DNA of 55,477 nt, from NCBI RefSeq assembly GCF_001730525.1, contig NZ_MDFN01000034.1, positions 1 to 55,477 on the forward strand, read 5' to 3'. Both the position numbers and the translations under genes were made by a program. Below the pieces are notes generated by a model that made no database searches, had not been told where the DNA came from, and saw nothing but the letters and a program-made list of their open reading frames with translations. Shown one piece after another: positions 48,467 to 55,477 of this stretch. Positions within the stretch are counted from its first letter, which is position 1, and every line of letters begins with the position of its first letter. Source of the stretch: Arcticibacter eurypsychrophilus (GTDB taxonomy: Bacteria; Bacteroidota; Bacteroidia; Sphingobacteriales; Sphingobacteriaceae).

Positions 48467-48895
48467 ATGAAACATTATTTAATATTTATATTATCCGTTT
48501 TTATATTAAGCACTTCAACTTACGCCCAATCAGGAAATCCAGAAAGACATCAACAAATGGAAGCGCTAAATGCTGAATACCTGACAAAAAATTTAAATCT
48601 AAACACACAAGAAGCACAAAGTTTCTGGCCAGTATATAACAACTACCGTAGGGAAATGAATAATCTTTTCCGTTCGCGACATGAGGCACGGAAACAAGCA
48701 AAAGAACAAGGAACCCCTGGTTCAGTAGATGGATTAAAATTTGAAACCCTGATATTAGATACTAAAAAGCGCTATTTAAAACAATTCTACGAAGTGCTGC
48801 CAAAAGCAAAAGCTGACCTTGTGTATCCAACAGAACGGGAATTTAGGGAACATCTGATCAATCAGCTTAAAGAAAGAAGAGAAAAAAGAGATTAG
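48467..48895 (+). CDS. Spy/CpxP-like periplasmic protein
   Basis: Signal peptide (MKHYLIFILSVFILSTSTYA-Q) followed by an all-helical, charged domain (YLTKNLNLNTQEAQSFWPVY, NNYRREMNNLFRSRHEARKQ) and a basic C-terminus. The length and the LxLTxxQxxxFWPxY-like motif fit the Bacteroidota sensor proteins of the Spy/CpxP/ZraP type. The frame opens at 48407, but ATG 48467 starts the signal peptide, 10 bases after the previous stop. It may sense envelope stress or metal for the sigma pair. Confidence 0.7.
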   Translation: MKHYLIFILSVFILSTSTYAQSGNPERHQQMEALNAEYLTKNLNLNTQEAQSFWPVYNNYRREMNNLFRSRHEARKQAKEQGTPGSVDGLKFETLILDTKKRYLKQFYEVLPKAKADLVYPTEREFREHLINQLKERREKRD

Positions 48896-49364
48896 TTTTC
48901 ATTGCATATATTCGGGGGTTAAAAAAAAGGTAATCTGGCTATTAAAAATTACGCAGATTATACCCACCTGAACCGCACCTTCTCCGCAGCTTTTCCGCTA
49001 GCTGGCAAGTTAATTGGGGAGGAACTGGAAATGAAATCAGAATTAAATCAATTTCATTTAATATTTTGATAGTTCATTTTGCGGCTTAAAAGAAAAGGGC
49101 TTTTGCTATAAAAACAATTAAGTATTAATCCTTCCGTTTTTCTTTTGATTAAATAGCACAACGACTTGATTTAAAACAAGGTTATTTCCGAATTTCTTAA
49201 AGGTATTGAATTTTCCAACATCGCTATAAAATTTATTGGTTTAAGAACAGATTACCTTTACAGTTCAAATCAAAAAGTTCAAAAATCTTTTTAACAATCA
49301 AGTAATTTAACTAACCAGCCTCCGCAATAACCATCAATTATAACATTAAGTCCATAGGCTTTTG
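48896..49364. other. Gene-free stretch
   Basis: No gene, RNA or clear terminator recognised. It is AT-rich apart from a GC-richer patch near 48965-49030 (CACCTGAACCGCACCTTCTC). Confidence 0.5.
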
Positions 49365-49372
49365 TATTTTTG
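49365..49372 (+). promoter_or_regulatory. TAnnTTTG promoter box close to a start codon
   Basis: TATTTTTG is a perfect match to the -7 consensus. The ATG at 49377 begins only four bases after it, so the mRNA start would fall at or next to the start codon. Confidence 0.45.
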
Positions 49373-49376
49373 CACC

Positions 49377-50567
49377 ATGCTCAGTTTACATCAATTATTT
49401 TTATTAAATAATGCTCAAACTTCTTTAAATCCCCGAATGCTCCAAATTGAAAGAGCAAAGGGTATTTATTTATACGGCCCGAATGATAAACCATATATTG
49501 ATTTTGTTTCTGGCTTTGCAGTAAGTAATGTTGGTCATTGCCACCCCAAAGTGGTTCAGGCAATTAAAGATCAGGTTGACCGCTATATGCACCTTGCCGT
49601 TTATGGGGAGTACATCCAGTCGCCACAAGTTCTATATGCGGCTAAAATGGTATCTGTTCTTCCCGATAGCATCAATTCTGTATATTTTGTTAACTCTGGG
49701 GCCGAAGCCACAGAAGGTGCACTAAAACTTGCCAAACGGTTTACAGGAAGAAGTAAAATGATATCTTGTAATAATGCCTATCACGGAAGTACTCATGGTG
49801 CTTTAAGCGTAATGGGTAATGAATATTATAAAGAGGCCTATCGCCCCTTGCTGCCTGATGTCCATTTTATAGAATTTAATAAAATGGAAGACCTGCAATT
49901 GATTGACAAGGACACTGCCTGCATCATCATGGAGAGTATTCAGGGTGAAGCTGGTGTACGCGTTCCTGATAAAGCTTACATGCAAGCCTTGCGTAAACGC
50001 TGTGATGAAACAGGTGCTCTATTAATTCTGGATGAAATACAAACAGGTTTTGGTAGAACAGGTAAACTGTTTGCCTTTGAACATTATGATATAGTTCCTG
50101 ATATTCTCTTATTAGCAAAAGGTATAGGTGGTGGAATGCCAATAGGTGCATTTTGTGCAAATAGGAAAGTGATGAGTGTTTTGGCGGAAAATCCAATCCT
50201 TGGCCATATTACTACTTTTGGAGGACATCCTGTATGTTGTGCAGCCGGACTGGCAACATTAGAAGCCCTCTTAGAAGAAGACATGTTAAATGGGATAGAT
50301 GAAAAAGAAGCTCTTTTACGAAGCCTCTTAGTACATCCAGCTATTAAAGAAGTTCGAGGAAAGGGGCTCATGTTATGTATTCAGCTCGAAACTTTTAAAC
50401 AAGTAGAAGACATCAGCAAACTTTGTATTGAAAATGGAGTGATTGTAGATTGGTTTTTACACTGTGATACAGCTCTTCGAATAGCTCCTCCTTTAATTAT
50501 AACTCATGATGAGATTAAAAAAGCATGTAAAATCATTATAAGTGTGTTAAATAATTATCAATTTTAA
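49377..50567 (+). CDS. Class III aminotransferase
   Basis: PLP-dependent aminotransferase of the acetylornithine/ornithine/GABA group: FVNSGAEATEGALKLAKRF, NNAYHGSTHGALSVMG, LILDEIQTGFGRTGKLFAFE and the PLP lysine in LLLAKGIGGGMPIGAF. Substrate specificity cannot be read. The frame extends five codons to TTG 49362, but ATG 49377 lies just past a promoter box. 396 residues. It is not obviously tied to the next three genes, which begin 180 bases on. Confidence 0.88.
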   Translation: MLSLHQLFLLNNAQTSLNPRMLQIERAKGIYLYGPNDKPYIDFVSGFAVSNVGHCHPKVVQAIKDQVDRYMHLAVYGEYIQSPQVLYAAKMVSVLPDSINSVYFVNSGAEATEGALKLAKRFTGRSKMISCNNAYHGSTHGALSVMGNEYYKEAYRPLLPDVHFIEFNKMEDLQLIDKDTACIIMESIQGEAGVRVPDKAYMQALRKRCDETGALLILDEIQTGFGRTGKLFAFEHYDIVPDILLLAKGIGGGMPIGAFCANRKVMSVLAENPILGHITTFGGHPVCCAAGLATLEALLEEDMLNGIDEKEALLRSLLVHPAIKEVRGKGLMLCIQLETFKQVEDISKLCIENGVIVDWFLHCDTALRIAPPLIITHDEIKKACKIIISVLNNYQF

Positions 50568-50747
50568 ACCTAAAAAGCAATTCCAGCACACTAAATACAA
50601 GATCTTATACAATAATCAACAATTTGCACATAATAAATCCAGATCAGAAGAGATTTCCAAAGAACTAATTACATATATTATTATTTAAGTTAATTTTTCT
50701 AAAAAGTTCGTAATAAAATTAATATTTTTATAAAAAAACGTTAAGGA

Positions 50748-52199
50748 ATGAACGAATTGGATTTTTTAAAACAATATTCTCCTACTCCCAATACATGGGA
50801 TGAAATGTTTAGTTCTAGTAGTGACATCAGGGCTCCGTATCAGAAGGTAATTGATTACTTATCTACTGAATCCGCTGAAAGTCTTACTAAAAAAGAGGAA
50901 CTAGCAAAGAATCTTTTCATGAGTCAGGGTATAACCTTTACTGTGTATAATAGTGGAGAAGGAGTAGAAAAGATCTTTCCTTTCGATATTATACCGCGTA
51001 TTATAACGGCTCAAGACTGGAACTTTATAGAAATAGGCATTAAACAAAGACTGAAAGCATTAAATACTTTTTTAAAAGATATTTATAGTAATATGTTTAT
51101 TGTAAAAGATGGAATAGTGCCTGCTGACATCATTTATTCATGTCCGCACTTTCTTAGGGAGATGTATAACGTAAAAGTCCCGCATGATATTTACGTTCAT
51201 ATTGCAGGAATAGACTTGATTCGCGATTTCGACGGCACCTACTATGTACTGGAAGATAATTTGCGCACTCCCTCTGGAGTGAGTTACATGCTAGAAAACC
51301 GTGAGATTACTAAACGTCTTTTCCCTGATTTGCTTCCCCAATGTAAAGTTAGAAGTGTCACTCAATATCCAGAGATTTTATATAAAAATCTAATGGCAAT
51401 CTCGCCAAGACAAATTTCGCATCCTACAATCGTCTTGCTTAGTCCAGGAAGTTACAATTCCGCCTACTTTGAACATACAACTCTCGCACGTTTAATGGGT
51501 GTAGAGCTCGTTGAAGGGCGTGATCTGCTAGTAGAGAATCACAAAGTCTATATGAAAACAACGAACGGCCGTCAGCAGGTAGACGTTATTTATCGTAGAG
51601 TAGATGATGAATACCTTGACCCTCTGGTGTTTAACCCGGACAGTATATTGGGTGTAGCAGGAATCATGAGTGCATATAAAAAGGGAAATGTAGCCATAGT
51701 AAATGCTGTAGGAAATGGAGTAGCTGATGATAAAGCCATTTACTCCTATGTTCCTCAGATGATCAAATACTACTTGAATGAAGAACCTTTGCTAAAAAAT
51801 GTACCTACTTTTCAACTCGGTAATAAAGAAGAGAAGGAGTATGTTTTTTCTAATATTCAAAATATGGTTGTTAAACGCACTAATGGTAGCGGAGGTTATG
51901 GCATGTTAATGGGACACGTAGCCACTGACGAAGAAATTCACGATTACCAGGCTGAAATCAATAAAGACCCGCGCCAATTTATTGCACAACCTACAATAAG
52001 TTTGTCTGCAGCTCCTTGTTTTATTAATAAAGCACTACATCCCCGAAGGATTGACCTGCGCCCTTTTGCTTTATGCGGACCGGATGGAATAGAAATAGTT
52101 CCCGGAGGCTTAACCCGCGTAGCTCTTAAAGAAGGATCACTGGTAGTTAACAGTTCACAAGGTGGTGGAAGCAAAGACACCTGGGTACTGGCATCTTAA
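50748..52199 (+). CDS. Circularly permuted ATP-grasp protein
   Basis: Matches the circularly permuted ATP-grasp family (DUF404/DUF407): LREMYNVKVPHDIYVHIAGI, the LEDNLRTPSGVSYMLENREI metal/substrate segment, VDVIYRRVDDEYLDPLVF, and the nucleotide site NMVVKRTNGSGGYGMLMG. ATP-grasp enzymes of this group are predicted to form amide or peptide bonds; the actual substrate is unknown. 483 residues, starting at an ATG with AT-rich upstream sequence. First of three tightly spaced genes (17 and 16 bases between). Confidence 0.92.
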   Translation: MNELDFLKQYSPTPNTWDEMFSSSSDIRAPYQKVIDYLSTESAESLTKKEELAKNLFMSQGITFTVYNSGEGVEKIFPFDIIPRIITAQDWNFIEIGIKQRLKALNTFLKDIYSNMFIVKDGIVPADIIYSCPHFLREMYNVKVPHDIYVHIAGIDLIRDFDGTYYVLEDNLRTPSGVSYMLENREITKRLFPDLLPQCKVRSVTQYPEILYKNLMAISPRQISHPTIVLLSPGSYNSAYFEHTTLARLMGVELVEGRDLLVENHKVYMKTTNGRQQVDVIYRRVDDEYLDPLVFNPDSILGVAGIMSAYKKGNVAIVNAVGNGVADDKAIYSYVPQMIKYYLNEEPLLKNVPTFQLGNKEEKEYVFSNIQNMVVKRTNGSGGYGMLMGHVATDEEIHDYQAEINKDPRQFIAQPTISLSAAPCFINKALHPRRIDLRPFALCGPDGIEIVPGGLTRVALKEGSLVVNSSQGGGSKDTWVLAS

Positions 52200-52216
52200 A
52201 TTTAAAATCATACAGC

Positions 52217-53152
52217 ATGTTAAGCAGAGTTGCCTCAAATTTATATTGGTTAAGTCGATACCTGGAAAGAAGCGATGGTATTTTAAGAATATTAAAAATC
52301 AATTACGCTTCGTCACAGGATGCTCTACATGAGTTTTCATGGCGACCTCTAATTCAAATTTATCATTCTCCCAACGAAGAAATCATCAATAAGATTGAAT
52401 TCAATAGCAGGGACGTATTGCAATATATGATAACTGGTCGCGATAATCCTAACTCAATCATTAACATTATTACACTTGCCAGGGAAAATGCTAGAAGTGT
52501 GCAGGACCATCTTACCAAAGATTTATGGCAATGCCTCAATGAATATTACCACTTGGTTAAAGATAAACGTCTTATTGCTACGCTGAAAAAGGGTGACCCG
52601 GTATCTGTTCTGGATGAACTGATCAAACAGGTAATGCTCTATTATGGAATTGCAGAAGTGACCATGGAAAGGGGAGAAGGAAGAAGCTTTATGAATATTG
52701 GTAAATATTTGGAAAGAAGTATTCAGTCAACTGATATATTGGATGTCAAGTTTAAAACGGCGAATAGTGACCCTGATCTATTAACAGGCACATCTTATCT
52801 TCGCTACTTGTTGCTTTCTTTAGGTGCCTATGACTTATATTTAAAAACATACCGACAGGGTTTTGATCCTGAAAATGTACTGGAGCTAGTTGTACTTAAC
52901 AATGATTTCCCTCGTTCAGTAATGTATTCTGTCAATAATATTCACCGTTATTTTGAACGCTTAAAACACAATAAGGACATTATTGAATCCAAAGAACTAT
53001 CTTTTATGATAGGACGGCTGCAAAGTACAATCAAGTACAGCACGGTAGCCTCAATTACAAACAGAGGATTACATCCTTATTTGTCGCAAGTCAAGAAAGA
53101 TCTTTTTGGTATAGGAAATGCCTTAGATCTTAATTACTTTGCTTATGCATAA
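52217..53152 (+). CDS. Alpha-E domain protein
   Basis: All-helical 311-residue protein of the alpha-E (DUF403) family, with the typical opening MLSRVASNLYWLSRYLERSD and later ITLARENARSVQDHLTKDLW. The family has no assigned biochemical activity, but is almost always encoded next to a circularly permuted ATP-grasp gene, as here. Possibly a structural or substrate-carrying partner. Intact. Confidence 0.92.
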   Translation: MLSRVASNLYWLSRYLERSDGILRILKINYASSQDALHEFSWRPLIQIYHSPNEEIINKIEFNSRDVLQYMITGRDNPNSIINIITLARENARSVQDHLTKDLWQCLNEYYHLVKDKRLIATLKKGDPVSVLDELIKQVMLYYGIAEVTMERGEGRSFMNIGKYLERSIQSTDILDVKFKTANSDPDLLTGTSYLRYLLLSLGAYDLYLKTYRQGFDPENVLELVVLNNDFPRSVMYSVNNIHRYFERLKHNKDIIESKELSFMIGRLQSTIKYSTVASITNRGLHPYLSQVKKDLFGIGNALDLNYFAYA

Positions 53153-53168
53153 CCTATAATTATTTTTT

Positions 53169-54140
53169 ATGCCAGAATTTAAAATAAAGCACTTAACTCA
53201 ATATACTTACCAGAGCCCAGTTAGAGATAGTGCTAACCAGATTATACTTTTTCCAGTAAACGATGCCTACCAGGAAGTTCAAATGCAGGATTTAAAAATC
53301 AGTGGTGACCCATCCGTTTATATGTCAAAAGATTATTATGGCAACGATGTAGGGAATTTCAGTTATAGTAGTCCGCATTCCGAACTTATTATTCTTTCTA
53401 AAACCGTAGTAAACACACGTAACAAACCACTGCCCTTTGATAGCTTACCAATTGATCTGCAATGGGAAAAGCTAAAAGCTTTACGTACAAACATAAATTT
53501 TATTGATTTTCTAAATCAGGACATTTTTGAAGGAATTAAAGAATTGCAAGATGTAGTTCATGCAAGTCAACCTTCTACATTGAGCCCATATAATAATGCC
53601 TTAAACTATTGTGATTATGTGTTTCAAAACTTCAATTATATTCCAGGAATTACTACGGTAGAAACGACCTCTGCAGTTATTCTGCAATTAAAAGCAGGAG
53701 TATGTCAGGACTTTGCACATATTCTGTTAGTCATGTTAAGACTTGCCTGCATTCCCGCTAGATATGTGAGTGGATATATTTGTCCTCATAAAAACGGTAT
53801 GAGAGGTGAGGGAGCTACTCACGCATGGGTAGAAGCTTATCTCCCGGATTACGGATGGCTTGGTCTCGATCCTACTAATAACTGCATAGCCAATGAAACC
53901 CATGTTAGATTAGCCGTAGGAAGAAATTTTACTGATTGTTCACCTGTTAAAGGAGTCTATAAAGGCCTTCCTCAACATCTTATGGAAGTATCAGTTACGG
54001 TTTCTTATGAGGATGATGATACAATAAGTGAAGAAATTCCAAATGTAGTAATAGAAAAGGCACAAAGCGATCTTTGGGATAACAGCTATAGAAGACATGA
54101 AGATCTGATGCAGCAACAACAAGAACAGCAACAGCAGTAA
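53169..54140 (+). CDS. Transglutaminase-like protein with poly-Gln tail
   Basis: An N-terminal bacterial transglutaminase-like domain (residues 1-90, HLTQYTYQSPVRDSANQIIL) precedes a transglutaminase/protease core with the catalytic triad Cys179 (AGVCQDFAHILL), His218 (GEGATHAWVEAY) and Asp234 (WLGLDPTN). The last residues are glutamine-rich (MQQQQEQQQQ). Such enzymes may cut or cross-link peptides made by the neighbouring ATP-grasp protein. No signal peptide, so probably cytoplasmic. 323 residues; last gene of the trio. Confidence 0.92.
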   Translation: MPEFKIKHLTQYTYQSPVRDSANQIILFPVNDAYQEVQMQDLKISGDPSVYMSKDYYGNDVGNFSYSSPHSELIILSKTVVNTRNKPLPFDSLPIDLQWEKLKALRTNINFIDFLNQDIFEGIKELQDVVHASQPSTLSPYNNALNYCDYVFQNFNYIPGITTVETTSAVILQLKAGVCQDFAHILLVMLRLACIPARYVSGYICPHKNGMRGEGATHAWVEAYLPDYGWLGLDPTNNCIANETHVRLAVGRNFTDCSPVKGVYKGLPQHLMEVSVTVSYEDDDTISEEIPNVVIEKAQSDLWDNSYRRHEDLMQQQQEQQQQ

Positions 54141-54253
54141 AATACACGCTTCAGTATCTTGCGTTTCAAAAGAAACATACTACTTACTTATAATTAAAAG
54201 AAAAGAGGGTGAAGCACTAATGCAATACCTTTTTTCCCTTTGATTCCGCTTTT

Positions 54254-55237
54254 TTATATCGAGTGGATCCAACTAAATTTATAATCCAAAGAAGGACTTT
54301 TCATGCGGTCTGCAATTCTTAACAATCGGTTAGGAAGTTTCATCACATAGTCTCTAGCCTTCTCACCTGATTCATTAAGACCTTGCAAACTTTCCAATTC
54401 CCATTCGTTAATCAGTTGATTTAAAATATCTACATAATCCAAAGCCGTATACACCCCTAAACGTTGTGCAGCATCTGCAAAATGCGTAAATGTTTCACCA
54501 GCCTTCTTCCCTAGCTCACGAAGGAAATGCGCAGGCATCACAATTTTCTTTTTCATCATATCTTCAAAGGCAATCATTACTTCATTAGGATCAACCTTTA
54601 TAATTTGAGATATAAAATCAGTATAAGCACGAGCATGACGCGCTTCGTCTGCAGCAATAACACCACACATTTTTGAAAGTAGCGTATCACCATTCTTCTT
54701 AGATTGGGAAGCAACTCTTCGATGTGAGACATTGGTTGCTAGCTCCTGAAAGCTTGTATAAATAAAATTGCGATAAGGGTCATGATCCGTCCCAATATCG
54801 AAACCATCTGCTAATAGGTATTGAGTGGAGATCTCGAGCTGACGCATGTTTACCCTGCCAGACAAGTATAAATACTTATTTAAAAGATCACCATGACGGT
54901 TTTCTTCTGATGTCCAGTGCCGAAGCCATTTCATCCAACCACCTTCTTCACTTTTAGATACACCCTCAACAACAGCTAACCACGATTCATAAGTGGGTAA
55001 TGCCTCTTCGGTAATAGTATCCCCTATTAAAACAGCAATCAAATCATAAGGAAGTCCTTCTGCACTTTGACGTAGTTCTTTTACTTTATGAAAAAAATTA
55101 TCATCAGTAGAATCAGGTAAAAAATCGGAAGGCTGCCAAATTGTATCAATAGGTTTGAGATAATTAAACATATTATCCAGCATGTACTTTTCAATATGCT
55201 GCATTACTTCTCTTCTAGCTCCTATATTGAAGTCCAT
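54254..55237 (-). CDS. Acyl-ACP desaturase
   Basis: A soluble di-iron stearoyl-ACP Delta9-desaturase-like enzyme of the plant type. The iron ligands are in SEENRHGDLLNKYLY and ADEARHARAYTDFIS, with further Glu in FIYTSFQELATNVSHRR. 327 residues, complete. It introduces a double bond into acyl-ACP for membrane lipids. It converges with the transglutaminase gene and has its own TATCTTTG promoter box upstream. Confidence 0.94.
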   Translation of the reverse strand: MDFNIGARREVMQHIEKYMLDNMFNYLKPIDTIWQPSDFLPDSTDDNFFHKVKELRQSAEGLPYDLIAVLIGDTITEEALPTYESWLAVVEGVSKSEEGGWMKWLRHWTSEENRHGDLLNKYLYLSGRVNMRQLEISTQYLLADGFDIGTDHDPYRNFIYTSFQELATNVSHRRVASQSKKNGDTLLSKMCGVIAADEARHARAYTDFISQIIKVDPNEVMIAFEDMMKKKIVMPAHFLRELGKKAGETFTHFADAAQRLGVYTALDYVDILNQLINEWELESLQGLNESGEKARDYVMKLPNRLLRIADRMKSPSLDYKFSWIHSI

Positions 55238-55258
55238 TGTTCGGGGTTTATATCAAAT

Positions 55259-55266
55259 CAAAGATA
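55259..55266 (-). promoter_or_regulatory. TAnnTTTG promoter box for the desaturase gene
   Basis: TATCTTTG on the minus strand matches the -7 consensus, with TTTG (55285-55282) upstream as a possible -33. The spacer is 15 bases, shorter than usual. Predicted start near 55253, 16 bases before the ATG. Confidence 0.45.
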
Positions 55267-55477
55267 CAAATATTAGATGTTCAAACCTAGATATAACAAT
55301 GTATAACAAGTAATTCGCGAATCGATTAGGTACAAAAACCTTATAAATCTGTATTACAGAGGCAACATTCAGTAATACATGGAGGAGTCTATACTCTATT
55401 CTTCTTGTATTTCTGAAATGTATATGAGCCTACACTCAAACCCGTATAAACGCAAAAAAGCCCGGTAGTACTGAAAC

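Noticed and set aside
54190-54245. Shared terminator between the transglutaminase and desaturase genes
   Set aside because: Only weak pairing (GCA/TGC and a few G-C pairs near T-runs) is visible; not strong enough to call.

Overview
The window looks like a chromosomal segment of a Bacteroidota bacterium, most likely of the Sphingobacteriaceae (Pedobacter/Solitalea-like). The evidence is an AT-rich sequence, promoters of the TAnnTTTG type instead of -35/-10 boxes, a single-domain ATP synthase epsilon subunit, a fused HemC-HemD, the ilv-leu gene order and many proteins closest to Bacteroidota-only families. The genus call is inference from protein resemblance.

Region 1-11.1 kb is accessory and partly decayed. 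It holds a frameshifted CPBP membrane protease, a DUF2256 protein with an odd extension, an Xre-RES toxin-antitoxin pair in which both genes look damaged, the C-terminal helix-turn-helix relic of a serine recombinase, a secreted M60-type metallopeptidase, a secreted EreA/ChaN-like protein, a TPR protein, a frameshifted lipoprotein, an AI-2E-family permease and a lineage-specific protein of unknown function. A 930-base gene-free stretch follows. It contains a candidate small RNA with a Crp/Fnr-like palindrome about 41.5 bases before its predicted start, then what looks like an IS21-type element end abutting apt.

Region 11.1-18.9 kb is housekeeping: apt, a helix-hairpin-helix protein, a KdgF-like cupin, obgE, adk, tRNA-Arg(ACG), floA, a peroxiredoxin, a small membrane protein, and atpD-atpC with a strong terminator.

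Region 18.9-32.4 kb is a branched-chain amino-acid cluster, ilvD-ilvB-ilvN-ilvC-leuA-leuC-leuD-cimA/leuA-like-leuB, then a long terminator hairpin and ilvA. It covers nearly the whole path to Ile, Val and Leu (the final transaminase is absent), with two possible sources of 2-oxobutyrate. RNA hairpins lie before ilvD, between ilvC and leuA, and before ilvA.

Region 32.4-36.9 kb has an orphan ABC ATPase and an ECF sigma/anti-sigma pair flanked by two putative outer-membrane proteins. Region 36.9-45.9 kb is a haem biosynthesis operon on the minus strand, hemA-hemCD-hemB-hemL-histidine kinase-response regulator-TPR protein-hemE-hemJ, with the two-component system inside the operon and overlapping its neighbours.

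Region 46.1-55.2 kb has an alpha/beta hydrolase, a second ECF sigma module (sigma, repeat-bearing membrane anti-sigma candidate, Spy/CpxP-like periplasmic protein), a class III aminotransferase that may be read from a leaderless mRNA, the poorly understood circularly permuted ATP-grasp / alpha-E / transglutaminase trio, and a convergent acyl-ACP desaturase.
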